From assembly GCA_011191975.1 (NCBI GenBank), contig DUFA01000133.1, positions 1 through 53,713 on the forward strand: a stretch of 53,713 bases of DNA, read 5' to 3'. Made by a program: the position numbers and the translations under genes. Source of the stretch: Dehalococcoidia bacterium (GTDB taxonomy: Bacteria; Chloroflexota; Dehalococcoidia; Dehalococcoidales; UBA2162). The notes below the pieces were generated by a model. It had not been told where the DNA came from. It searched no databases and saw only the letters and a program-made list of their open reading frames with translations. Positions 16,485-24,516 of the stretch are shown here, one piece after another (within the stretch, counting starts at the first letter, position 1; each line of letters begins with the position of its first letter).

Positions 16485-17081
16485 ATGAGGAATAACTATA
16501 TTACTGGATTTATTCTTCTAGTCGCCTACGCATTTTATACGGTTATATATACAATCCAGGTGAATGAGATTGTTGGTACATTCCTTGAATTCATACCTGG
16601 AATTATTGGCATAACCATTTTGCTTTTCAACGGATATACACCCCGGGAATTATTCTTAACTAAAGCTCGACTTTCTTTAAAAGGCGCGCTTTTACTTTGC
16701 GTCTTTTTCGTAGTATTGATCCCAATACTGGTAACAGGTGAATGGATAGGATTTAACCCGTTAGATATGTTTCTCATAGCTATACTAGGGGGGATATCTC
16801 AAGAATTCTATTTCCGCAATACTTTACTACCCTATTGCATGCGTGTGCTTAAGGGAAGACGCTTTCTTGCACTGATAATACACGCGATCCTGTTTTCTTT
16901 ATGGCATTTACCCTTAGTACTTATCGAAGCACCGATAGCCGGAGTAATTGGTGTGATGATCGTTACCTTTATAGGCGGATTAGTCTGGGGAGGACAGGCG
17001 CAGCGTGACGGGACTGTTTATTGGGCAATGGGGCAACATATTCTTTATTTGATGCTTATGTCCATGTTTACATGGGGTTAG
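16485..17081 (+). CDS. CPBP (CAAX/Rce1-like) intramembrane protease family protein, altered motif
   Basis: 198-aa membrane protein with about six hydrophobic segments. CPBP signatures are present: ISQEFYFRN near residue 105, FSLWHLP near 142 and a C-terminal GGLVWGG...GQH block. The usual EExxxR motif reads Q-E-F-Y-F-R, so the first, normally catalytic, Glu is Gln. The protein may be inactive as a protease or may use the second Glu. Relatives act in bacteriocin immunity, protein processing or membrane stress. The gene stands alone between relic-rich spacers, with an apparently leaderless start. Confidence 0.8.
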   Translation: MRNNYITGFILLVAYAFYTVIYTIQVNEIVGTFLEFIPGIIGITILLFNGYTPRELFLTKARLSLKGALLLCVFFVVLIPILVTGEWIGFNPLDMFLIAILGGISQEFYFRNTLLPYCMRVLKGRRFLALIIHAILFSLWHLPLVLIEAPIAGVIGVMIVTFIGGLVWGGQAQRDGTVYWAMGQHILYLMLMSMFTWG

Positions 17082-17100
17082 ATAATTTACTTGATAGTGA

Positions 17101-17134
17101 AGTAATAGAAACTAAGCACATAATTTCTATTACT
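17101..17134. terminator. 11-bp hairpin after CPBP gene
   Basis: AGTAATAGAAA (17101-17111) and TTTCTATTACT (17124-17134) pair perfectly around a 12-nt loop, 19 nt after the stop. AT-rich with no long T-run; could serve both the plus-strand gene and the convergent SDR gene. Confidence 0.4.
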
Positions 17135-17248
17135 GCTTATCTTTGGGCTTAAGTGTTAACCTAGGGTATACACCGTGAAGTTTTTTTCGTCATGCGTATA
17201 GCTTTATGATACTATTCGAATCTATTGTTGATTATCGGGACGACTAAG

Positions 17249-17265
17249 TGCAAGTATAACTTGCA
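17249..17265. repeat. Perfect 17-bp palindrome TGCAAGT-ATA-ACTTGCA
   Basis: TGCAAGT (17249-17255), ATA, ACTTGCA (17259-17265), in the spacer downstream of two convergent genes. It is either a short hairpin that ends the SDR transcript (minus strand, 57 nt after its stop) or a protein-binding dyad. Confidence 0.35.
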
Positions 17266-17321
17266 TGGTTGCGATAAGTTCGCAGCGTATAATGTCACAC
17301 TTAAGCAAAAGTTACCTGTGT

Positions 17322-18014
17322 TTATGGAAATCTGGGATTAGCTTGACTCACTATTATCTCGAATCCATCGTTTTTTATCCCCAGAAGTAGAGCATCTGCC
17401 ATATCAGACGGAGGTATACCTCCGGAAATAACGTCGGGCTCTCTACCTAGAGAAGTCGCCACCCTTGGGGGTACTACTTCAAATACTTTTATCCGAGTGT
17501 CCCTTAATTGTTCTCTCAGTGATTCAGTAAAAGAATGAAGTCCTGCTTTGGTAGCACAATACACAGGTATTCGTGCAATTGCCCTGGATCGTAATCCGGA
17601 TGAAACATTTATTATCGCTGCCTCTTCCTGTTCCAGCAAAAGAGGTATAAATAAGGCAGTTAGATATATTGGAGCAGTGAAATTTGTTTCAATTTCACTA
17701 TCACCGGAGGTAAGAGCTTTGATTCCCTCTTTAAAGTTTATTGGTCTTTGCACTCCTGCATTGTTAACCAGAATATTTAAATCCGGGTGTTCTTTCTTTA
17801 CCCATTCATACAGGATTTCACGGTCAGTTTGACTGGAAACATCACACACCTTGGTCTTTATTTTAGGAAACTTATTTTGGGCTTCTTTTAATTTTTCTTC
17901 CCTTCGACCACAAATGATCACCTTATTACCATATTCAACAAGTTTTTCAGCAAAAGCTAATCCGATACCGGTAGCACCTCCGGTAATCAGTATTGTATTA
18001 CCGTTCGTTTTCAC
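17322..18014 (-). CDS. Short-chain dehydrogenase/reductase (DltE-like)
   Basis: 230-aa classical SDR. The dinucleotide motif TGGATGIG is at residue 11, NNAG near 87, the catalytic Ser in INVSSG near 135 and Y-x3-K in YCATKAG near 152. Length and the VPPRVATSLGRE block resemble the DltE group of oxidoreductases. The GTG start lies 5 nt after AAAGGAGG. Single-gene unit with its own promoter candidate at 18053-18082. The substrate cannot be predicted. Confidence 0.88.
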   Translation of the reverse strand: MKTNGNTILITGGATGIGLAFAEKLVEYGNKVIICGRREEKLKEAQNKFPKIKTKVCDVSSQTDREILYEWVKKEHPDLNILVNNAGVQRPINFKEGIKALTSGDSEIETNFTAPIYLTALFIPLLLEQEEAAIINVSSGLRSRAIARIPVYCATKAGLHSFTESLREQLRDTRIKVFEVVPPRVATSLGREPDVISGGIPPSDMADALLLGIKNDGFEIIVSQANPRFP

Positions 18015-18052
18015 ATCTACCTCCTTTAACCAAGGATAATTACTTTCGACAT

Positions 18053-18082
18053 ATTATAAAAAATGTCATTTTTGAAATCCAA
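18053..18082 (-). promoter_or_regulatory. Promoter candidate of SDR gene
   Basis: Minus strand: TTGGAT (18077-18082), 18-bp spacer, TATAAT (18053-18058), 38 nt upstream of the GTG start. The -10 is perfect; the -35 matches four of six consensus positions. Confidence 0.5.
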
Positions 18083-18133
18083 CTTTCTAAAATAGGTTGT
18101 GAAATACATATCGATATGTTAGTCATATCATGC

Positions 18134-18163
18134 CCAAAGCTACGTAATACCGATTAGCTTTGG
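18134..18163. repeat. 9-bp inverted repeat upstream of acyl-CoA ligase gene
   Basis: CCAAAGCTA (18134-18142) and TAGCTTTGG (18155-18163) pair perfectly with a 12-nt loop. A TATAAT (18189-18194) follows and lies 54 nt before the ligase start; its -35 is poor. A separate 12-bp palindrome, CATATCGATATG, lies at 18107-18118. These dyads could be operators for the catabolic operon. Confidence 0.35.
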
Positions 18164-18248
18164 AATTTAAAAGAAACCGATTTTCCTTTATAATGCCAGA
18201 ATACTGCTTTATCCGGATGATGAGGAGATTAAGCACGGAGATATTAAA

Positions 18249-19883
18249 TTGTCACTGAAAGGGTTTATCGGACCGAATAGAGAAGATGAAGAACGCTATA
18301 TCGCCAACGGCTGGTGGCGGAACGTAACGTTCTGTGATGTGCTGGATGAGGCTGCTGGTGAATATCCGGATAAAGAAGCGCTGGTAGACAAAGAGTTGAG
18401 ACTTACCTACACACAATTGTGTCAAACGATTGACAGGCTGGCAGAAAATCTGGTTGATCTTGGAATAGAAAAAGACGATTGCGTGTTGCTACAATTGCCG
18501 AACTGGGCAGAGTTTCTTTTCAGCTTTTACGCTTTACAGAAAATCGGTGCGCCGGCTGTGCTGACGCTACCAAGGCACGGTTTCAGAGAAATTGACCATT
18601 TTAGCCGCATTACGAGGGCAAAAGCTTGGATACTTCCGGAGAAATATCATAATACCGATTATATACCTGTCATAGATCAAGTCTTAAAATCCAATCCTAC
18701 GTTAAAACACATCATCATTGTGCGAGGAAAAGAAAACAACTCTTACGTTTCATTCGAAAAACTCCTGAACGGTACAACACTCAATCGACTACATCAGATC
18801 CCGGTAAAAAGACCCGAACCATCGGACGTGGCATTTATTATGCCTACAGGTGGCACAACCGGTCTCCCAAAGGCAGTCCCGCGTACTCATAACAGCGCTA
18901 TTTGTGATGCCTGGTATAGAACAGAAGCGCGGGATCAGGGGAAAGACGATATTTGCCTTCTCTCGGTACCTTTGGAACATAATCTTGGACTAGCCGCAAT
19001 GAATGGAACGATACTTACCGGTGGGAAACTGGTATTCCTGGATTCTACCAAGCCGGAAGACTTCTGTGATACTGTCCGGAAAGAAAAGGTTACCTGTGCT
19101 CCACTGGTACCGACATTACTTTCAAGGTTGGTCAATTTTTCTAACTTGGATAAATACGATTTACGTTCGCTGAGAGCCTTATATGTAGGTGGTGCGAAAA
19201 CTCCTCCCGATGTAATTCGTGCCGTCCATAACAGGATGGGCAACATATATATCACTGCTTTCGGGATGTCCGAAGGTACAGGCTGTACCACCCGGCTGGA
19301 TGACGACCAAAACATAATTCTAAATTCCGTCGGGAAGCCCTGCTGCCCTTACGACGATTACAGGATAGTTGATGATGAAGGAAAGGATCTTCCAATAAAC
19401 ACCGAAGGCGAACTGGTAGTCAAAGGGCCAAGCATTTTTTTCGGCTATCTTAATAATCCTGAGGAAAATGAAAAGGCATTTACCAGGAATGGTTATTTTA
19501 TCACCGGAGATCGAGCATCGATAGATGAAAAGGGGTATTTCAGGATAACGGGCAGATCAAAAGATATTATCATACGCGGGGGAGAAAACATCAGCCCGAC
19601 CGATATCGAAGAAATGATTCGGAACCATCCGAAAGTGGAAGATGTCGCTGTTATTGGTATACCTGATGAAGAATTTGGGGAGAGGGTGTGTGCATACATA
19701 AAGACGGAAGGAAGTATCGCCATTTCACTATCAGACATCACCGAATTTTTAAAAGATAAAGGTGCATCGGTTCTTCAACTTCCGGAAAGAGTTGAATTAA
19801 TCGATGAAATTCCGTTGACCAATATCGGTAAACCGGACAAGAAACTGCTGAAAGAAGAGTATTTAGGGCGTCGAGAAAGATAG
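18249..19883 (+). CDS. AMP-forming acyl-CoA synthetase / aryl-CoA ligase
   Basis: 544-aa member of the ANL superfamily, most like 2,3-dihydroxybenzoate-AMP ligase and aryl/medium-chain acyl-CoA ligases. The ATP motif PTGGTTGLPKAVPRTH is at about residue 198, FGMSEGTGCTTR at about 338, YFITGDRASIDEKGYFRITGR at about 415, and the C-terminal lysine in NIGKPDKKLLKE near 530. The TTG start has GGAG 8 nt upstream. It opens a run of five same-strand genes (to 23041) and would activate the pathway's acid to its CoA thioester. Confidence 0.9.
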   Translation: MSLKGFIGPNREDEERYIANGWWRNVTFCDVLDEAAGEYPDKEALVDKELRLTYTQLCQTIDRLAENLVDLGIEKDDCVLLQLPNWAEFLFSFYALQKIGAPAVLTLPRHGFREIDHFSRITRAKAWILPEKYHNTDYIPVIDQVLKSNPTLKHIIIVRGKENNSYVSFEKLLNGTTLNRLHQIPVKRPEPSDVAFIMPTGGTTGLPKAVPRTHNSAICDAWYRTEARDQGKDDICLLSVPLEHNLGLAAMNGTILTGGKLVFLDSTKPEDFCDTVRKEKVTCAPLVPTLLSRLVNFSNLDKYDLRSLRALYVGGAKTPPDVIRAVHNRMGNIYITAFGMSEGTGCTTRLDDDQNIILNSVGKPCCPYDDYRIVDDEGKDLPINTEGELVVKGPSIFFGYLNNPEENEKAFTRNGYFITGDRASIDEKGYFRITGRSKDIIIRGGENISPTDIEEMIRNHPKVEDVAVIGIPDEEFGERVCAYIKTEGSIAISLSDITEFLKDKGASVLQLPERVELIDEIPLTNIGKPDKKLLKEEYLGRRER

Positions 19884-19996
19884 CATAGGAGTATACAATT
19901 AACTAGTATGTGAGACCTTTACCGTTCTCTATGCAGATAAAGTTATCCGGCATAGTGTACACTAACGTATTACTTGTTTTAGAAGAGGATGATGAT

Positions 19997-20347
19997 ATGA
20001 AAGTAACACGAATATACACCGGTAAGGACGGGGAATCCCATTTTGAAGACATGGATATCTTCCTAGGTAGTGAAGATAATTCCGAACAACGATCGGAACT
20101 TGTGAAAGCAACGGGTATCATCTTTAGAGAGACCGGGAGTGATTACGACCTGGACTTTCACAATGCGCCGCGACGCCAGTTCGTAATCAACCTCGAAGGG
20201 TCCGTTGAGATCATTACAGGTGACGGGTCAAGCCGGATACTCGGACCAGGTGACATTCTGCTGGCGGAAGATACCACTGGCAGAGGACACATCAGCCGTG
20301 CTGTTAATAATCAACCAAGAAAATCCATCTTTGTGACGCTTGACTGA
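19997..20347 (+). CDS. Cupin-domain protein
   Basis: 116-aa single cupin. I start it at ATG 19997, after AGAGGA, because the upstream frame looks non-coding. The beta-barrel strands are suggested by RRQFVINLEGSVEIITGDG and RILGPGDILLAEDTTGRGHISR. Metal-binding His residues of motif 1 are reduced (one His in DLDFHNAPRRQFV). It could be a small sugar- or acid-binding enzyme or a sensor for the pathway. Lies between the ligase and an SDR in the same operon. Confidence 0.8.
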   Translation: MKVTRIYTGKDGESHFEDMDIFLGSEDNSEQRSELVKATGIIFRETGSDYDLDFHNAPRRQFVINLEGSVEIITGDGSSRILGPGDILLAEDTTGRGHISRAVNNQPRKSIFVTLD

Positions 20348-20392
20348 TATTTAAAAACGTCTCCTTTTTCAAAGATGAGTAAGGAGGAATAA

Positions 20393-21178
20393 ATGGCAGA
20401 AAGAAAACCACGACTCGAAGGAAAAGTGGCAATAGTGACCGGCGCCGGTTCGCGTGGAGCGGGAATCGGTAATGGCAAAGCTGCGGCGGTGCTGCTTGCG
20501 AGAGAAGGCGCGAAAGTACTGCTGGTAGATCTCTTTCCTGCCAGGGTGAATGAAACGCTGGATATGATTGTGACCGAAGGTGGCGAAGCCAGCGTTTTTA
20601 CCGGTGATGTAACCTCAAACGAAGACTGCCTGAAGATAGTAAACACAGCAGTCGAACGCTATGGAAAACTGGATATACTCCATAATAACGTCGGCATTGA
20701 CAGCCCTGGCGGTATACTTGATGTTGAGATCGATGAGTGGGACAGGGTAATGAACCTTAACCTGAAGAGTATGGTGCTGATGTGCCGTGCTGCTATCCCG
20801 CGGATGATTGCCAATGGAAGTGGCTCCATTACCAATGTTTCATCCGTTGCAGCCCTGAGACCGAATAACATGGATGCCTATTCTACCTCCAAAGGCGGCG
20901 TTATCGCATTGACGAAGACACTGGCATCTTCCTACGGTAAAAATAACATCCGTGTAAATTGTATTGCTCCTGGCATGGTCTATACGCCGATGGTTGCCGA
21001 GGGAATGGATGAGAAAACACGCGAGAAACGCTGGCAATCAACTCCCCTTCAAACGGAGGGTACAGGCTGGGATATCGGCTGGGCGGCGGTATTCCTCAAC
21101 AGCGACGAAGCGACATGGATTACCGGAACCGTTCTGCCGGTGGACGGAGGAGCACTGCTGACAAGGCGTAACTTTTAA
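20393..21178 (+). CDS. Short-chain dehydrogenase/reductase (FabG-like), first of two in operon
   Basis: 261 aa. The glycine motif is extended (TGAGSRGAGIGNG, residues 17-29), a form also seen in the SDR at 22241. NNVG at about 98 replaces the usual NNAG, the catalytic Ser lies in TNVSSVAAL and the catalytic Tyr/Lys in YSTSKGG near 163. The C-terminus ITGTVLPVDGGALL is the family cofactor/substrate lid end. AAGGAGG sits 7 nt before the ATG. Probably oxidises or reduces a hydroxy/oxo intermediate of the pathway opened by the CoA ligase. Confidence 0.9.
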   Translation: MAERKPRLEGKVAIVTGAGSRGAGIGNGKAAAVLLAREGAKVLLVDLFPARVNETLDMIVTEGGEASVFTGDVTSNEDCLKIVNTAVERYGKLDILHNNVGIDSPGGILDVEIDEWDRVMNLNLKSMVLMCRAAIPRMIANGSGSITNVSSVAALRPNNMDAYSTSKGGVIALTKTLASSYGKNNIRVNCIAPGMVYTPMVAEGMDEKTREKRWQSTPLQTEGTGWDIGWAAVFLNSDEATWITGTVLPVDGGALLTRRNF

Positions 21179-21226
21179 ACGAACAATATTCTGAATTGCT
21201 GTATTACCGACGAAAGGTGATAAAAA

Positions 21227-22174
21227 ATGACGACAATTAATTCAGTACTCGGACCACTCGATACCTCCAGAATGGGGACTACTCTGATTCATGAACACAT
21301 CCTCAGTTCGTCCACAGGAATTCCTCAGAATTATCCGGAAGTACTCGACCGAGGATATATGAGTATTATAGTCAGGAAACTGAAAGAAGCGAAAGCTGGT
21401 GGTATCGACACTATTGTTGACGCCACTACACTGGACCTCGGCCGGGACGTGAACGTGCTGACTGAAGCATCGCGCAGAAGCGGCGTCAATATTATCTGCT
21501 GCACCGGCTGGTGGACAGAGAAACCACGCTTTCTGAGTGGAGTATCTATCGACAAGCTGGCGAAGGGATTCATTCGCGAGATACGTGAGGGAATCGCGGG
21601 AACAAACATTAAAGCAGGAATATTAAAAGCCGCGTCAGATAAGGCAGGGGTATTGCCCGAAGAGGAAAAGGTACTGAGGGCGGTAGCTCGAGCCCACCAT
21701 GAGACCGGCATTCCGATAATGATTCACTCTTACTCTCCAGGTCAGGTCGGCAGAAGACAGATAGCCATCCTGAAAGAAGAGGGCGTTCCTCTCAACCGTG
21801 TAAAGATGGATCATTCGAACGATACTACCGATATAGAATACCTTTTCTGGATGCTGGAACAAGGTTGCTACCTGGGAATGGATCGGTATCCCGGAGAAGG
21901 TGTCAGCCCGCTGGCAAGAACGAAGACTCTCAAGGCATTGATCGATGCCGGATATAAAGATAGACTGGGAACCTCTCATGACTGGTCGCTGGCTCGATAC
22001 GTCGCGAGTGATTCTATAATTGGTTCTACTGAAAAGAGAAAGAAGACCAATCTTTATGATTACCTGTATATCAAGAAAGTGGTATTCCCGATGTTGCGTG
22101 AAATGGGAGTTTCAGAAAAGGTTATCGGCAGTATTCTCGTAGACGCCCCGCGTAAATTTTTCGAGGGAGCCTAA
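21227..22174 (+). CDS. Phosphotriesterase-family hydrolase (lactonase-like)
   Basis: 315-aa TIM-barrel metallohydrolase of the PTE family. Metal-binding residues are visible: H-E-H at 22-24 (TLIHEHILSS), the candidate bridging Lys in GILKAASDKAG near 130, His in IMIHSYSPGQ near 166, His in MDHSNDTTD near 197 and Asp in TSHDWSLARY near 249. Members hydrolyse lactones and phosphotriesters; in a catabolic operon with a CoA ligase and SDRs, a lactone or carboxylic ester is the more natural substrate. Start ATG with AAAGGTG 6 nt upstream. Confidence 0.88.
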   Translation: MTTINSVLGPLDTSRMGTTLIHEHILSSSTGIPQNYPEVLDRGYMSIIVRKLKEAKAGGIDTIVDATTLDLGRDVNVLTEASRRSGVNIICCTGWWTEKPRFLSGVSIDKLAKGFIREIREGIAGTNIKAGILKAASDKAGVLPEEEKVLRAVARAHHETGIPIMIHSYSPGQVGRRQIAILKEEGVPLNRVKMDHSNDTTDIEYLFWMLEQGCYLGMDRYPGEGVSPLARTKTLKALIDAGYKDRLGTSHDWSLARYVASDSIIGSTEKRKKTNLYDYLYIKKVVFPMLREMGVSEKVIGSILVDAPRKFFEGA

Positions 22175-22240
22175 TCACTGTAAACAAAACAAAATGAAAT
22201 TTCATCCGCACGAACCAGTAATTGCAGAGGAGAGATGGAA

Positions 22241-23041
22241 ATGCGATTAGATGGAAAGACAGCAATAATAATCGGCGCCGGGCAGAGTCCGGGAGAAGGT
22301 ATCGGCAACGGTCGCGCCACAGCGATACGGTTTGCCCGGGAAGGGGCGCGGATAATGGCGGTAGACCGCGATCTCAAGTCTGCCGAGGAAACGGTCGCAA
22401 TGCTGGAACAGAAACAAGGCGAACATTTCGCCTTCGAAGCCGATGTTACAAAAGAAGCTACATTAAAAGCAGCCGTTGAAGAAGCGGTCAGACAGTGGGG
22501 GAAAATCGATATTCTTCATTATAACGTAGGTGTCAGCCTTGGAGGTGGCGATACGGAATTGCTGGAATTTACTGAGGAAACTTTCGACCGTGTATTCAGC
22601 ATCAATCTTCGCGGTGCTATCATGGCCTGTAAACAGGTTGTGCCGGTGATGAGAAAACAACAGGCTGGTATCATCCTCATGATCGGTTCGCTGGCGGTTT
22701 ACGAGGATTACCCTTATGTGGCATATAAAGCATCCAAAGCCGGAATGGTCGCTTTCATGCACCAGCTGGCAATACGCAATGCCGAGTACGGCATCCGCGC
22801 CAATTGCATTCTGCCTGGAATAATGGATACCCCGATGGCAGTGGATACCCGAGCAAGAGTATTCGGAAAAAGTCGCGCCGAAGTTGCCGCAGAAAGGGAT
22901 GCCCGTGTACCTTTGAAACATAAAATGGGCACTGCATGGGATGTAGCGAACGCGGCGCTGTTTCTTGCCTCGGATGAGGCCGGCTTTATTACCGGTGTTT
23001 CATTGCTGGTCGACGGAGGGAGTGCGCTCAAAGTAGGGTGA
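22241..23041 (+). CDS. Short-chain dehydrogenase/reductase (FabG-like), second of two in operon
   Basis: 266 aa. I prefer the ATG at 22241 over one 6 nt earlier, because GAGGAG (22227-22232) is then 8 nt away instead of 2. It shares the extended glycine loop with the SDR at 20393 (IGAGQSPGEGIGNG). Catalytic residues lie in MIGSLAVYEDYPYVAYKASKAG (split here: Ser near 148, Tyr/Lys in YKASKAG near 165). It ends in ITGVSLLVDGGSA. Two related but diverged SDRs around a PTE-like hydrolase suggest two successive redox steps. Last gene of the run. Confidence 0.9.
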   Translation: MRLDGKTAIIIGAGQSPGEGIGNGRATAIRFAREGARIMAVDRDLKSAEETVAMLEQKQGEHFAFEADVTKEATLKAAVEEAVRQWGKIDILHYNVGVSLGGGDTELLEFTEETFDRVFSINLRGAIMACKQVVPVMRKQQAGIILMIGSLAVYEDYPYVAYKASKAGMVAFMHQLAIRNAEYGIRANCILPGIMDTPMAVDTRARVFGKSRAEVAAERDARVPLKHKMGTAWDVANAALFLASDEAGFITGVSLLVDGGSALKVG

Positions 23042-23394
23042 AATCAATTTATCTTTGGAAATCGATTTTCAACACGTTATGATAGTCTATAATGATAAAG
23101 AAACATACAAATAATATTTATATCTTCGTATAGCGTATATATGACTATATTGCTCCACTATCTGACGGTATTTACTTTCTATCGCATAATCATTTTACCC
23201 ACACCTCAACCTACAGGCTGGCTCTACGTTCAATCTTTTCCATAAATCCTACATCCACATTATTCATAAAATACTTCGTAAAATAATCAATAAAAAAGGT
23301 AGTATTGTGGCACAAATTGGTAGGAAAAAGTAGAATTTTAAATGAGTGAAAGATACAATGTTTCAAGTAATCCTTGGTATATTGCCTAGCTAGG
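23042..23394. other. 353-bp AT-rich spacer without a convincing gene
   Basis: Holds no intact gene that I can support. On the minus strand around 23215-23290 a short frame reads I-D-Y-F-T-K-Y-F-M-N-N-V-D-V-G-F-M-E and then stops, which looks like a fragment of a former protein. I cannot assign it. Confidence 0.3.
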
Positions 23395-23628
23395 TTACTC
23401 GAATTCTAGGTAATTGGAAGCATATTCTCGAGGTCCAGGAACTGATTCATCTAAACTACACCACTCCAGGCTACTCGGTTTAAAGTGAATATATAATCCC
23501 GAATCAGTTACAACAAAGTAGGCAGTTGTTTCTTCGTCATCATTTCTCCAGATATCAACGATTTCACCTTTAAACAAGTTTAGATCTACATCTTCATATA
23601 TTATCTTGTCACCGACATTAAATTTCAT
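23395..23628 (-). CDS. Small conserved protein, 'DIWRN' family, copy 1 (77 aa)
   Basis: I start at the ATG at 23628, after GGGAGG 9 nt upstream; a start 27 nt earlier lacks this site. The N-terminal 60 residues match the protein at 33501: FNVGDKIIYED aligns with FNIGDRIVYRD, GEIVDIWRN with GVIIDIWRN, and TDSGLYIHFKP with LDSGVFVHIQP. The pattern of short strands and the GD-x-I-Y opening suggests a small beta-barrel (SH3-like), an inference only. No signal or membrane segment. Not a family I recognise. It lies between AT-rich spacers and next to a decayed transposase. Confidence 0.65.
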   Translation of the reverse strand: MKFNVGDKIIYEDVDLNLFKGEIVDIWRNDDEETTAYFVVTDSGLYIHFKPSSLEWCSLDESVPGPREYASNYLEFE

Positions 23629-23922
23629 CCCTGTAATCCTCCCTAACTCAATCATTTACATTATTATTACGATAATAATACCAATGGTGTTACATATACA
23701 CTCGACACAAGTCCGAAGATCGATCAAGCATTACATATATATGACCCATCTTCAAGCATAAAAACACCCCTCCAATTTATACCAATTTGGGTAATCTAGT
23801 TTGATACGAATTAATTATCCTGCATCAAACAGCACAATGTAATCAGTAATTTCTTTGCTAGAATTTTCCAAGATGTCGATTATTTTCCTTTATAGACTTC
23901 TCACACCCTTACAGACGGAGTA

Positions 23923-24250
23923 TTAGTCTATTTTAAACTTCGTTTGCCCTGTATCTTTCTGCCCCTGTCTTTCTATGTCGGCTTTTATCACTTATTCTTT
24001 CATTCCCACTGCCGATACAAAATATCCGCCCGAGAATAGTCCATCACGATCCCAATACACTTATTTCAAGAACTGGAATATTTGCATCAATTCCCGTGTT
24101 ATATTGTTTTTTAATATCCATACTGCCTTCTCTACTGCCAATGGTAGTGGTATCGATACCAAAATAGGTTTGCGATCCCTGTCTTGTTTTGCTAATTTTA
24201 TTTTGATTGATGGATTATGTCCTGTGATTTCCACCAACTGCTTCCCATTG
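23923..24250 (-). pseudogene. Decayed IS200/IS605-type TnpA transposase
   Basis: In one minus-strand frame the C-terminal half of an IS200-type Y1 transposase is readable with two TAA stops: AVEKAVWILKNNITRELM, then FQFLK-stop-VYWDRDGLFSGGYFVSAVG, then MKE-stop-VIKADIERQGQKDTGQ. These match the family's K-x-x-T-S-R-E, W-x-x-x-x-x-S-x-G-Y-F-V-x-x-V-G and E-x-V-I-x-x-Y-I blocks. The part that should hold the H-x-H motif (DRDRKPILVSIP) has degraded. No start codon is left. It is inactive. Confidence 0.7.
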
Positions 24251-24516
24251 TATATAAAAATATTAAATTGACTTATTGACTCATTGATGATATATTATCG
24301 TCATCTATAAAGATTTACCTAGGGCTAAGTAAACTACGAGATAGTAAAGACGAATTCTAAATACTCCAACATTGTATGACGCATTAAACATCTCCTGTGC
24401 TTATAACGCAGAATAAAAATAAACAAAAATTTTCAGACAGAGCCACTTAGCTTTTCTCAGGATTAATGCCTTGTAATGCAGTGTAGAATTTACGAAAGAA
24501 AAAATCAGAGCAAATC

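Noticed and set aside
23975-24271. 98-codon plus-strand frame
   Set aside because: It is the complement of the decayed IS200-type transposase and has no ribosome site or protein-like pattern.
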